Translations under genes and position numbers: made by a program | Shown here: in pieces, positions 7,354-16,384 of the stretch | How positions within the stretch are numbered: the stretch's first letter is position 1 | Layout: each line of letters begins with the position of its first letter | The notes under the pieces: model-generated | Databases searched by the model: none | What the model was told of the DNA's origin: nothing | What the model saw: only the letters and a program-made list of their open reading frames with translations | Assembly (NCBI GenBank): GCA_946221385.1 | Contig: CAMIGX010000002.1 | Span: forward strand, 174,123 to 238,122 | DNA from: an uncultured Propionimicrobium sp. | Lineage (GTDB): Bacteria > Actinomycetota > Actinomycetes > Propionibacteriales > Propionibacteriaceae | Length of the DNA: 64,000 nt | Direction of reading: 5' to 3'

Positions 7354-9358
7354 TGGCTCCACGGCGCGCAGGAGTCTGTTGCGGCTCGTTCACCGGCGCG
7401 CCCGCGTCCGCGAAAATCTGCCGCCACGTCTCGACGCTGGCCAAGCCTGGAGCGGCCTGGCGATAAGCCGCGGCCAATTCATCCCACCGCCGCAATAGCT
7501 CAAGGTTCAGGCGGACGGATTCCGTCGCCAACTCGGCTGCCTGTTTACGGTCGCGGCGATACCAGGAAACACCGGTGCCCTCAGCATTGGTCACCAGCGC
7601 TGAGTCGAAATTGGCCAGCGTCCACCAGTTGTTCTCGACATGACGCAACGCGGCTTGTGGGGCGCGTGCTGCGTCAGGATTGACGGGCTTGACCTGTCGA
7701 GCGAGCGCTTTGAGACCCATGATGACCAAGCGCTTGCGCGACACCGGGCGCTGCTCGTCGGCAGCGTAATCAGCGTCGATGACTGCGTCATGGACTGACA
7801 TCGTCCTGGGACGCGAACCATGCACCACAGCAGGTGGGGCGGCGGGCAGATCCTCCCGATCAGCGTGGAAGGTAGAGTCGCTGAAGTTAGCCGACCGAGA
7901 CCGCACTTCGCCGATGCGCTTGCCGAGCAATTCCGGCAATTGATCAGGGCCAGCGAGTACGTCGCGCACTGCGAGCAGGCGATTGGTGATTGCGTAATAC
8001 TGCATGGCGACGACGTGCTTGAGATCGTTGATCTCGGCGCTCTTGACGATGCCCGGCGCGCTCGCACCGTGCACCAAGGCCATGATCAGACGGTTGCGGT
8101 TGTGAAAATAGGCCTGCCAGTCCAGCGCGTCATTCTTGTCGACCCAACTGATGTGCCAGATTGCCGCGCCGGGCAGCGAGACGGTTGGATAGCCGGCGGC
8201 AGCTGCGCGGATGCCGTATTCCGAGTCGTCCCATTTGATGAAGATCGGCAGTGAGAGACCGATGTCTTCCAAGACGCGTACCGGGATTAGGCAGCACCAC
8301 CAGCCATTGAATTCGACGTCGACCCGCGAATGCATCCAACGGGTCTCGCGCAGGCCGCGTTTGGCGAAATCATGCCGGTAATAGTGATTTGGACGCGGCA
8401 GCGTTGGGCCCCAGGTCGAACGGTCGATGACCTCGCCCATGGTGTGCAGCATGGTGCGGTTGTAAAGATCGAGCATGTGCCCGCCGACGATCGTCGGGTC
8501 GGTGCACATATCTGCGAAAGCGATCATCCGAATTAAGGATTCGGGTTCGAGCGCGATGTCGTCGTCGAGCAAGATGACGTAATCAGACTTGCCACGCAGC
8601 ATGGTCTCAAGCTGGCCCCGCGAGTAGCCACCTGAGCCGCCCAGATTTGGTTGTTCGATGACATCTAGTTTGCCGTCCAGCTCTGCGGCGACTTCGGCGT
8701 AGCCGGCTGCGTCACGGACGTGCTGGCTGCCCTGGTCGACGACCAGGGTTTCATCGATGACCGACAGCAGCGCAGGATCAGCTGCCTGTTTGCGTAGATT
8801 TTCGATGATGAAATCGGTCTTGTTGAGCGTGGTGGTGGTGAGGGTCGCGCAGCCAAAGCCACGTCCCAAGGTGGGCACCCACCAAGCTGCCTGGTCGAGG
8901 ATCAGGTCTGCGTCAGCGGCTACTAGGTCGAACCAATACCAGCCGCCGTCTCCGAAAGTGTTCAAGGGCAGGTCGATGGCATGGCGCTGCCCCTCGCCGG
9001 CCAGCTCGACAGCATCCACACGACGCTCGTCACCGCGAGCGTTCGTGCGATAGATGATGAGCTGTCCAGGGCCGCTGGTGACGACCTCGAGACGAACGCT
9101 CTTTACCTTGGTCCAGCGCGCCCAATAGGCCGCCGGAAAAGCGTTGAAATAGCTGCCGAGCGAAACGTGCTGGGTGGCAGGTACCCGCAGCGAAGTCTTC
9201 GAGAGGATATCGGAGCTGTGGACGCTTCGGCCCGCCGCGCGATCCTCGGCGCCCCGATCGACGTACAGATCGAGCACATCGACGTCACCATTTTCGGGGA
9301 AAATGATTCGCGCCGCGACGCGGTGATCGTCACGAATTTCGTGTGGGAATTCAGTCAT
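7346..9358 (-). CDS. glfT2: Galactofuranosyltransferase GlfT2
   Basis: 670 residues, close to mycobacterial GlfT2 (Rv3808c, about 637), the bifunctional beta-(1,5)/(1,6) enzyme that polymerises galactan from UDP-Galf at the inner membrane face. Seen: an N-terminal beta-sandwich region with the FNAFPAAYW motif, then the GT2 core with NLGGSGGYSRG, the LLDDDIALEP metal motif, the WWCCLIP acceptor segment and KWDDSEYGIRAAAAG, followed by a helical C-terminus. Overlaps glf by 8 bp and wzm by 8 bp. GGGGA lies just before the ATG at 9358. Confidence 0.92.
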   Translation of the reverse strand: MTEFPHEIRDDHRVAARIIFPENGDVDVLDLYVDRGAEDRAAGRSVHSSDILSKTSLRVPATQHVSLGSYFNAFPAAYWARWTKVKSVRLEVVTSGPGQLIIYRTNARGDERRVDAVELAGEGQRHAIDLPLNTFGDGGWYWFDLVAADADLILDQAAWWVPTLGRGFGCATLTTTTLNKTDFIIENLRKQAADPALLSVIDETLVVDQGSQHVRDAAGYAEVAAELDGKLDVIEQPNLGGSGGYSRGQLETMLRGKSDYVILLDDDIALEPESLIRMIAFADMCTDPTIVGGHMLDLYNRTMLHTMGEVIDRSTWGPTLPRPNHYYRHDFAKRGLRETRWMHSRVDVEFNGWWCCLIPVRVLEDIGLSLPIFIKWDDSEYGIRAAAAGYPTVSLPGAAIWHISWVDKNDALDWQAYFHNRNRLIMALVHGASAPGIVKSAEINDLKHVVAMQYYAITNRLLAVRDVLAGPDQLPELLGKRIGEVRSRSANFSDSTFHADREDLPAAPPAVVHGSRPRTMSVHDAVIDADYAADEQRPVSRKRLVIMGLKALARQVKPVNPDAARAPQAALRHVENNWWTLANFDSALVTNAEGTGVSWYRRDRKQAAELATESVRLNLELLRRWDELAAAYRQAAPGLASVETWRQIFADAGAPVNEPQQTPARRGANE

Positions 9359-10538
9359 CGCCGTCCCCCGTCATGCTGGAAGTTTCACCGTCAAAGTAAG
9401 GCTTGATTTTGTTGTCGTAGGCTGACAGCGCAGCCCCGATAGCCATGTGCATATCAAAGTATTTGTAACTGCCCAGCCGTCCGCCAAATAGCACGTTAGG
9501 TTCTTGCTTTGCCGCCGCGCGATATTGCAGGAGCTTTTCGCGATCCTCGTCAGTATTAATCGGATAATAGGGCTCATCGTCACGATTCGCGAAGCGTGAA
9601 TATTCGCGATAGATGACCGTCTTATCTTTCGGATAATCCCGTTCAGGATGGAAATGACGGAATTCGTGAATTCGGGTGAATGGCACATCCATGTCGGCGT
9701 AATTCATGACGGACGTGCCTTGGAAATCTTCGATCGGCAGCACTTCTTTTTCGAGCTCGACGGTGCGCCATGCCAGGTCGCCGTGGGCGTAATCAAAGTA
9801 GCGGTCGATCGGACCGGTGTAGACGACCGGCACCTTGCCTACGACCTTGTCACGGCTGTATTCGTGACTGTCGTCGAAGAAATCGGTATCTAGCAGCAGA
9901 GTGATATTTGGGCTAGCTGCCATCCGCTCGAGCCATGCTGCGTAGCCGTCGACGGGCAAGCCCTCGTGCATATCGCTGAAATAGCGATTATCGTAGTTAT
10001 AACGCACCGGCAAGCGACTGACGATCGAAGCCGGCAAATCTTCGGGAGCGGTCTGCCATTGCTTAGCGGTGTAATTCATGAAGAAGGCTTCATATAGTGG
10101 CCGACCGACCAGACTGATGCCTTTTTCGACGAAATTCTCGGGCTCTTTATCGCCTAACTCTTGGGATTGTTCGGCCACCAGCGCGCGAGCCTCAGCTGGC
10201 CCCATCGCAGCATTGAAGAATTGATTCATCGTGCCCAAGTTCACCGGCATTGGATAGACCTCGCCCTTATGCACGGTGTAAACCTTGTGGACATAATTGG
10301 TAAAGGCACTGAATCGATTTACGTATTCCCAGACCCGCTCATTAGAGGTGTGGAAAAGGTGCGCACCGTATTTGTGCACCTCGATGCCGGTCTCTTCTTC
10401 AAATTCGGAGTATGCATTGCCGCCGATATGCTGCCGCTTTTCGACAATGACGACCTTGCGTCCCAAATCATTGGCGACACGCTCAGCAATGGTGAGCCCG
10501 AAAAGACCAGACCCAACGACCACCAGATCGGCTTCCAT
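9351..10538 (-). CDS. glf: UDP-galactopyranose mutase
   Basis: 395-residue FAD enzyme that converts UDP-galactopyranose to UDP-galactofuranose, the donor for GlfT enzymes. The N-terminal dinucleotide fold is VVVGSGLFGLTIAE; the GGNAYSE, KYGAHLFHTSNERVW and FFMNYTAKQW segments are characteristic of prokaryotic UGM, and GRLGSYKYFDMHMAI is the C-terminal FAD-contacting block. GAGAGGAG precedes the ATG at 10538. First gene of the overlapping glf-glfT2-wzm-wzt series. Confidence 0.97.
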   Translation of the reverse strand: MEADLVVVGSGLFGLTIAERVANDLGRKVVIVEKRQHIGGNAYSEFEEETGIEVHKYGAHLFHTSNERVWEYVNRFSAFTNYVHKVYTVHKGEVYPMPVNLGTMNQFFNAAMGPAEARALVAEQSQELGDKEPENFVEKGISLVGRPLYEAFFMNYTAKQWQTAPEDLPASIVSRLPVRYNYDNRYFSDMHEGLPVDGYAAWLERMAASPNITLLLDTDFFDDSHEYSRDKVVGKVPVVYTGPIDRYFDYAHGDLAWRTVELEKEVLPIEDFQGTSVMNYADMDVPFTRIHEFRHFHPERDYPKDKTVIYREYSRFANRDDEPYYPINTDEDREKLLQYRAAAKQEPNVLFGGRLGSYKYFDMHMAIGAALSAYDNKIKPYFDGETSSMTGDGDD

Positions 10539-10701
10539 GCCGCTCCTCTCAACGCAACTGACGCCGTAGCTCTTCTGAGCTTACGTGCTGGACATCTCGA
10601 GCAATGGCTTTGCCGCGCGCAGCACGAGAGACTGCTTAGGGGCTAGGAATCTATTCCCGTACGCCTGATGCTTTGAGCCTGGTTTCCGTCAAAGGCGATC
10701 A

Positions 10702-11574
10702 TCAACGTCGGCCGAAGTTCACCAGACGTTTTAGATACTCGCCGTAGCCCGACTTGCTCAGCTCGTCAGCTCGCTGCAGCAAGGCGTCATCATCGAGCCA
10801 ACCATTTCGCCAAGCCGCCTCTTCGGGACAACCGACCTGCAGACCCTGACGAGCTTGCAAAGTGCGAACGAAGTTTCCGGCGTCATTCAATGAATCGAAG
10901 GTGCCGGTGTCGAGCCAGGCAGTGCCGCGCGGCAGCACGTCGACGTGCAGCCGTCCTTGTTCCATATAAATCCGATTGATATCAGTGATTTCTAGCTCGC
11001 CACGCGCGCTGGGTTGCAAAGTGCGCGCCATCTCAACCACGTCATTGTCATAAAAATACAAGCCGGGTACGGCGTAATTTGATTTCGGCTGTTGCGGTTT
11101 TTCTTCAATTGAAATTGCGGTGCCATTTTCGTCAATTTCAACCACACCATATGCTTGCGGGTCGTCCACCCAATAGCCGAAGATCGAAGCGCCCTCGACG
11201 GTAGTGCGATGACGCAGCTGCGAGCCCAGTCCCTGGCCATAAAAGATATTGTCACCCAGCACTAGCGCGGCGTGATCGTCACCGATGAAGTCCGCACCAA
11301 TGGTGAAGGCCTGGGCCAGACCCTTGGGCTCGGGCTGGGTCGCATATTGCAAATTAATGCCGAAATTGCTGCCGTCGCCGAGCAGTCGCTGAAATGCGTC
11401 CGAGTCATGCGGCGTGGTAATCACCAAGACGTCTTGAATTCCCGCAAACAACAGCGTGGAAAGCGGGTAATAAATCATCGGCTTGTCATAAACCGGCAAC
11501 AATTGCTTGCTCGTCCCGATCGTGATCGGGTGCAGCCGACTGCCAGCTCCGCCAGCGAGAATGATTCCGTGCAT
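10702..11574 (-). CDS. rmlA: Glucose-1-phosphate thymidylyltransferase
   Basis: 290 residues. RmlA makes dTDP-glucose from glucose 1-phosphate and dTTP, the first step of dTDP-L-rhamnose synthesis. Seen: the nucleotide-binding GGAGSRLHPIT, SKQLLPVYDKPMIYYPLS, LGDNIFYG and the IEEKPQQPKSNYAVPGLYFYD segment, all standard for the family. The other steps are in the window: rmlB at 22974 and the rmlC-rmlD fusion at 21535. AGGAAGG lies upstream of the ATG. A 163-bp gap separates it from glf; it may share the leftward transcript. Confidence 0.96.
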   Translation of the reverse strand: MHGIILAGGAGSRLHPITIGTSKQLLPVYDKPMIYYPLSTLLFAGIQDVLVITTPHDSDAFQRLLGDGSNFGINLQYATQPEPKGLAQAFTIGADFIGDDHAALVLGDNIFYGQGLGSQLRHRTTVEGASIFGYWVDDPQAYGVVEIDENGTAISIEEKPQQPKSNYAVPGLYFYDNDVVEMARTLQPSARGELEITDINRIYMEQGRLHVDVLPRGTAWLDTGTFDSLNDAGNFVRTLQARQGLQVGCPEEAAWRNGWLDDDALLQRADELSKSGYGEYLKRLVNFGRR

Positions 11575-11721
11575 TGGGCGCCTTCCTGGTTGATCGCGCT
11601 GGGCCAGCCGGCGTAGACCGCTGACCCCGTCGTCGCAGTTGCCCCAATCTATCGCACTCGACGCGCCGCGAGCTGGTCAGCGAGCCCCAGAGTCGCCGGG
11701 AACTTCCATAGACTGGCCGCC

Positions 11722-12729
11722 ATGGACGTCACCGCCGACGAGCACACCACCGCAGAGCCTGGACTAGTCAGCGTCATCATCAGCGCCTACAACGCTGCTG
11801 CGACCATCGAGCGAGCCGTTGGGAGCGTGTTAGCTCAAAGCCACCAAAATCTCGAGGTCGTCGTGGTCGACGACGGCTCCACGGATGCGACCCGCGAGAT
11901 TCTCGACGCACTGGCCAAGCGCGACGACCGCGTCCGGCTGCTGGACCCCAAACCGAATGCGGGCGTGTCGTCCTCACGGAATCGTGGCTTGGCCGCAGCT
12001 CGCGGCGAATGGATCGCGTTCTTGGACGCTGACGACCAATATCTGCCGCATCGGCTGGCTACCCTGCTGGCTGCCGCTGACGGCGACGTCGACGGCCTGG
12101 CCTGCGGTCACACCATCGTGCTACCTGACGGCAACCGCCGGGACCGTGGTTCTGCTGCCAGCGGCACCATGACCGGGCTGCAGGCCGCCGTGGCCGCATT
12201 CGGAGACCAGATCACGCCATTCGTCTGGGACAAAATGTTTCGCCACAGCGCTCTCGAAGGCATTCGCTTCGCTACTGACGTCCACCGCGGCGAAGACACT
12301 ATTTTCGTGATCGAGGCCTTGGCGGCCTGCCGCGACGTCCGCATCATCGATGACCCGCTCAATGTCTATTACGTTTCGGCGGGTTCGCTGACTTGGGGAC
12401 GCGTGCCACCGTTGACCGAAAGTGACGCCGCAGCCAAGCGCTTCGAACAGGTCGCCGTCGAGCTCGGAAGCCAAGCTCAGGCCACTTGGCCGGTGACCAA
12501 AGTGATCACCTACCTGAACTCTGCGAACCTCGCCGCCGGTCGACTGCCCGCAGACCAGGCCGCAGAATTCATGACGCAAGCCCGGCAGCGGTTCAGCTGG
12601 GCTGAAGCTCGCACGGCGCTGCGCCAACGGCCCGCCGTGGGCGCTGCGGGAATCTTGCTCAAGGCCGCTCCTAGGCTCTATTCGAAGGTCTACGCGGCCT
12701 ATGCCAAACGCAGCTATGGTGTCGGCTGA
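11722..12729 (+). CDS. Family 2 glycosyltransferase
   Basis: 335 residues with an N-terminal GT-A domain: VIISAYNAAATIERAVGSVL, VVVDDGSTDATREI, GVSSSRNRGLAAARGEWIAFLDADDQYLP (the DADD metal-binding motif). The C-terminal third is mostly helical without clear membrane spans. Probably adds one sugar to the surface polysaccharide; donor and linkage cannot be read. No strong ribosome-binding site is visible before the ATG at 11722. Convergent with the flippase gene, with only 14 bp between the two stops. Confidence 0.85.
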   Translation: MDVTADEHTTAEPGLVSVIISAYNAAATIERAVGSVLAQSHQNLEVVVVDDGSTDATREILDALAKRDDRVRLLDPKPNAGVSSSRNRGLAAARGEWIAFLDADDQYLPHRLATLLAAADGDVDGLACGHTIVLPDGNRRDRGSAASGTMTGLQAAVAAFGDQITPFVWDKMFRHSALEGIRFATDVHRGEDTIFVIEALAACRDVRIIDDPLNVYYVSAGSLTWGRVPPLTESDAAAKRFEQVAVELGSQAQATWPVTKVITYLNSANLAAGRLPADQAAEFMTQARQRFSWAEARTALRQRPAVGAAGILLKAAPRLYSKVYAAYAKRSYGVG

Positions 12730-12743
12730 ACGCCCTAAGAGGT

Positions 12744-14078
12744 CTAGACAGGCGCGACGTCGGCTGGCTTGCCGGCCACCCTGCGGGCGCGGAAATTGAT
12801 CCTGGCTAGGTGCAACGCGACACCAAGCAGCGGCCCCACCGATAGCCCGAGGATCACGCGTGCGGGGATGCTCAATGGCACCGTCAACAACCCGACCCCG
12901 ACGATCGCCGCGATCAACCAGCCGCTCAAATAGCCCAGGTGGTCTCCGACGGCAAGGGTCGCCGTCCCGGTCAAGGTCAGCCAAGCGACGATCGTGGACG
13001 CAACCACCAAGCCGACGAAAGTCCAAGCATCCACTTGCATGCCTTTGAATAACACGCGCACCAGCCACGGACCCAGCAAGGCAGCTAGCGGCGCCGCGAT
13101 CAATCCGACCAGACCCAGTCCGCCGAGGGGTTTGACCAGGCCACGCAGCACACCCCCGCCTTGTTTCAGAAAATTTGAGATTGCGACACCTTGGAAGGCC
13201 AGCAACGGAATCATGATCGGCGAGCGCGTCAGCATCAAAGCGGTAGCCGTCGCCGACATCGCTGGCTCGCTGGGATCGTGTGGGATGACCAGGTTCATGA
13301 CTGCCGGAAAGCCAGTGACGAGCACGGCGGTGGCAGCCGCGGCCAAGATCGTCACGCTCTGATTTGCCAGCAGTCGGCCCAGCCCGACGTCCGCGCGGCT
13401 GGCAGCGGCCTGCCTCGAGGTCGGTGAGACCAATAGCAAGACCAACCACACCAGCACTGCGCTGATGGTCGCTAGTTCCAAACCGAACAGGCTGCCGACG
13501 CTGGCCCCGACGATCGCGACGACGACCAGTCGCGTCAGCGCTTCGGTCGCCATCAGCGCGGCATAGAGCCCCCAGCGTTCGTTGCCGGCGAGTGCACCGG
13601 ACAAGCAGATATGCCCCCCGTACAGGAATGTCGCGAACGCTATCAGACACACGACCAGCCAGGTCTTCGTCACCAACATTTGCGGTGCCCACAGCGGGGA
13701 GGTGATGACGACCAAGAGCGCAGCGATCAGGCCGAGCAACAGGCCCGCGACCAGCACGGGCGCGCCTGGTTGACGAGATTGGCCGCGAGATTCAGCGAGC
13801 CGCGCCGCTCCGACCGCACGGGTGATCTCGTTTTGCAAGCCGGCGATGACGCCATAGACACCAAAAAGCAGTGACCAAAAAGCGATGAATTCGTTGTAAT
13901 CGGAATGATCTTCGGGACGGTCCAACACCCAGTTGGCGAACATCGTGATCACCAGGCTAGACACCGCCGCGATCGCGGACGCGACGATGATCGCTCCCGC
14001 ATTACGACCACGACTGCGAGCCGGTTGGGCCGTAGCGTCCAGGGTCGCGTCTGCGCTGAGCGCTTGCTGTTCACTCAC
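12744..14078 (-). CDS. Polysaccharide flippase-like membrane protein (MOP superfamily)
   Basis: 444 residues with about twelve predicted membrane segments after a short cytoplasmic N-terminus (AGAIIVASAIAAVSSLVITMFANW, then alternating hydrophobic stretches to PLLGVALHLARI). The layout and the FWSLLFGVYGVIAGLQNEITRA segment fit Wzx/MATE-like oligosaccharide flippases. It may move a lipid-linked repeat unit different from the one exported by Wzm/Wzt. I considered MurJ but see none of its typical segments and the length is short for it. Start is GTG at 14078; the neighbouring ATG at 14085 is out of frame. Confidence 0.7.
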   Translation of the reverse strand: MSEQQALSADATLDATAQPARSRGRNAGAIIVASAIAAVSSLVITMFANWVLDRPEDHSDYNEFIAFWSLLFGVYGVIAGLQNEITRAVGAARLAESRGQSRQPGAPVLVAGLLLGLIAALLVVITSPLWAPQMLVTKTWLVVCLIAFATFLYGGHICLSGALAGNERWGLYAALMATEALTRLVVVAIVGASVGSLFGLELATISAVLVWLVLLLVSPTSRQAAASRADVGLGRLLANQSVTILAAAATAVLVTGFPAVMNLVIPHDPSEPAMSATATALMLTRSPIMIPLLAFQGVAISNFLKQGGGVLRGLVKPLGGLGLVGLIAAPLAALLGPWLVRVLFKGMQVDAWTFVGLVVASTIVAWLTLTGTATLAVGDHLGYLSGWLIAAIVGVGLLTVPLSIPARVILGLSVGPLLGVALHLARINFRARRVAGKPADVAPV

Positions 14079-14107
14079 CTGTCATGCCTCAGCTCGGGTA
14101 GTCACTG

Positions 14108-15232
14108 TCAAGAAATCGCAGACGGCGCAGCAGGCGCCACTTCGCGCGGCGGTTGATTGCGTTTCAGCGCGTCACGGGTGCGATTGATGATAGGCCGTTC
14201 GACCAAGAACCAGGACGCAATCGCCAATGGAATCGTCAGCGCCAGTGAGATGAACGAGAAAGCCCAATAGCCGAGGCTAGCTAGCCCGAAGACGGCGCAA
14301 ATTTGCTGGCATTGGAAGGCGTAAATGTACATGCCATAGGAAACGTCGTGGGTCTGAAATACTCGCGGACAGGGCACCACTGAGCCGAGCCACAAAATGA
14401 AATAGGCCAGGCCGACGCTGCCCAATTGACCGCCCCAGCGGGGAATCAAAAATAGACAAACCAGGAAAAAGATGATGCCGCCCAAGGCGAGCGCCCAATG
14501 CATGCCGACTTTTTTGCGGAGCGCCGCCAAAATAGCCCCAGCCATGAAATAGGGCACCAATTTAGCCAGCCAATAGATATCGAAATTGTCTTGCCAATAG
14601 ACGCTCAAGCTGGGCAGTCCTGCCATCAGCGCGACGCTGAGCGCCCAGACCACCGTTGGACCCCAGACGCTGCGTCGATAGATCGAAAGACAGGCCAGCA
14701 GTCCGACCAGCAGGTAGCACCAAAACTCGTAGTAGAGGGTCCATAACGAGCCGTTCCACGCCCCCTCATAGGGCACGTCGATGGGGGTGGCGGCGACGTC
14801 ATATTTTTGCATCTTCAAAAACAAGTTCTCGAAAATATAGCTGAACGGCGTCGTTGGGGCGCTGAGATAGCCTCGCAGACTGCCGTGATGGCGGGCATAT
14901 GAAATCGGTGCGAAAGCTAGGATCGTCAACAGATTGCAGACCAAAAATGCCGGGAAAATCCGAGCGATGCGCAGCGTCAGATAGTCTCCGAAACTCTTGG
15001 ATTCTCGGCTGGCAGCGATCAAATAGCCAGAAATCGTGAAGAATCCGATGACTGCCCAACCGCCAATAGAATCATCGACGATTACCGGCTCCCAATGTGA
15101 TCCGATAATTGGGAATGTGTGGTGAAAAAGCACCGACGTCGCCAAAATTAATCGCAACAAGTTGAGCGAATTGTCACGCGCATTGAACGGCTTGCCGATC
15201 CACATTTTCGGCGCTGGGCTAGACGTCGACAT
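14108..15232 (-). CDS. Acyltransferase family 3 membrane protein (OafA/YrhL-like)
   Basis: 374 residues with about ten membrane segments. The N-terminal NSLNLLRLILATSVLFHHTFPI contains the RLxLA...VLxxH pattern of acyltransferase 3 proteins, and GFFTISGYLIAAS followed by RIARIFPAF is the family's second block. These enzymes O-acetylate or otherwise acylate surface glycans from the cytoplasmic acyl donor. I chose the ATG at 15232, which has GGAGAACA just upstream; the frame stays open to 15412 but that extension is Arg/Thr-rich and unlike the family. Directly upstream of the flippase gene on the same strand. Confidence 0.87.
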   Translation of the reverse strand: MSTSSPAPKMWIGKPFNARDNSLNLLRLILATSVLFHHTFPIIGSHWEPVIVDDSIGGWAVIGFFTISGYLIAASRESKSFGDYLTLRIARIFPAFLVCNLLTILAFAPISYARHHGSLRGYLSAPTTPFSYIFENLFLKMQKYDVAATPIDVPYEGAWNGSLWTLYYEFWCYLLVGLLACLSIYRRSVWGPTVVWALSVALMAGLPSLSVYWQDNFDIYWLAKLVPYFMAGAILAALRKKVGMHWALALGGIIFFLVCLFLIPRWGGQLGSVGLAYFILWLGSVVPCPRVFQTHDVSYGMYIYAFQCQQICAVFGLASLGYWAFSFISLALTIPLAIASWFLVERPIINRTRDALKRNQPPREVAPAAPSAIS

Positions 15233-15398
15233 TGTTCTCCTGCAGGTCGCGTCGGTCAGACGGCAAGTTGTCCGGCGAAGCGTGAGCCTCCCGAGCGGTT
15301 TGGTCCTTCGTACCTTACTTGGCTGGGCAGTGCGGTAGTTAGATCCCGCGCCGCAGGTCTGCTCGAGTCGTCCGGCGTGGGCGAATAGACTCGGCGAC

Positions 15399-16295
15399 GT
15401 GATTGACGTCATGCTGCCGTTTTGGGGCGAACCCAGCTATTTATATGAGGCCGTCGATAGCGTCTTAGCGCAAGACAGTGACCAGTGGCGCCTGGTGATC
15501 GTCGATGATCACTATCCTGACGAATCGGTCGCGCAACATTTCGCCGAGCTCGACGATCCGCGGGTCAGCTATGTCCGTAATGAACAAAATCTCGGCATCA
15601 CCGACAATTACCGCAAGTGTCTGTCGTTGGTCGAGGCCGATTACATGATGTTCATGGGCTGCGATGACGTCATGGCGCCGAATTACATTTCGACGATGCT
15701 GGCTGCGATCGAGCAGTTCCCGCAGGCGGACATCATCCAGCCGGGTGTGCAGGTCATCGATGAGCACGGCGAGGTCTATCGACCGCTCGGCGACAAGGTC
15801 AAAGGTCTCATGACGCCCTCAGCGGCCAAGCAGCATCCCGATCGCGGAGTGCTGGTGTCGGGCGAATCCTTGGCGATTTCGCTGTTGCACGGCGACTGGT
15901 TGTACTGGCCGAGCCTGGTCTTTCGTACCGAGGCGATCCGGGGCGCGGAGTTTTTGGACGGCTACCCGCTGATCCAAGACCTCGGCATCGTGCTCGAGAT
16001 GCTCGGCCAAGGTGCTCGGATGGCCGTCTTGCCACAGGTCATTTTCAGCTATCGCCGGCACCAGGCCAGCGCTTCGTCGGCGAAATTGATGGACGGCGGA
16101 CGTTTCGCTGCTGAGCGGACCTTCTTCTCGCTGCAGGCAGAAAAGATGAGCGAGCTGGGCTGGCGGCGAGCTGCCCGTGCGGCCCGGGCACATTTGACTT
16201 CGCGAGCTTATGCATTGACCTTGTTGCCGCGAGCAGCCAAAGAAAAGTCCTTGCCCGCCGCTAAGACGCTGTTGCAGCACGCGGCGTCTTGGTGA
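15399..16295 (+). CDS. Family 2 glycosyltransferase
   Basis: 298 residues. GT-A features: DVMLPFWGEPSYLYEAVDSVLAQ at the extreme N-terminus, VIVDDHYPDE, NLGITDNYRKCLSLVEADYMMFMGCDD (the CDD is the metal motif), then SLVFRTEAI and SYRRH. GTG start at 15399, immediately at the beginning of the GT fold. Followed after 89 bp by the epimerase on the same strand, so the two may form a unit dedicated to one sugar of the surface glycan. Confidence 0.85.
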   Translation: MIDVMLPFWGEPSYLYEAVDSVLAQDSDQWRLVIVDDHYPDESVAQHFAELDDPRVSYVRNEQNLGITDNYRKCLSLVEADYMMFMGCDDVMAPNYISTMLAAIEQFPQADIIQPGVQVIDEHGEVYRPLGDKVKGLMTPSAAKQHPDRGVLVSGESLAISLLHGDWLYWPSLVFRTEAIRGAEFLDGYPLIQDLGIVLEMLGQGARMAVLPQVIFSYRRHQASASSAKLMDGGRFAAERTFFSLQAEKMSELGWRRAARAARAHLTSRAYALTLLPRAAKEKSLPAAKTLLQHAASW

Positions 16296-16384
16296 GCTGC
16301 GCTTGCTTTCCTGCGATAGGTCGCCAAGCGGAAAATTTTTTTCAGAGCGTTCCCCTAAGCTCATTGTCAATCTAAGGAGATTCA

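Noticed and set aside
12121..13692. A 523-residue leftward open frame
   Set aside because: It is out of frame across the flippase gene and antisense to the GT2 gene, Arg/Gly-rich with no domains; it is a shadow of GC-rich codon use.
12744..14078. The membrane flippase as the missing MurJ
   Set aside because: About twelve helices and 444 residues, located among glycosyltransferases; no MurJ-specific segment was recognised, so a Wzx-like polysaccharide flippase is more likely.
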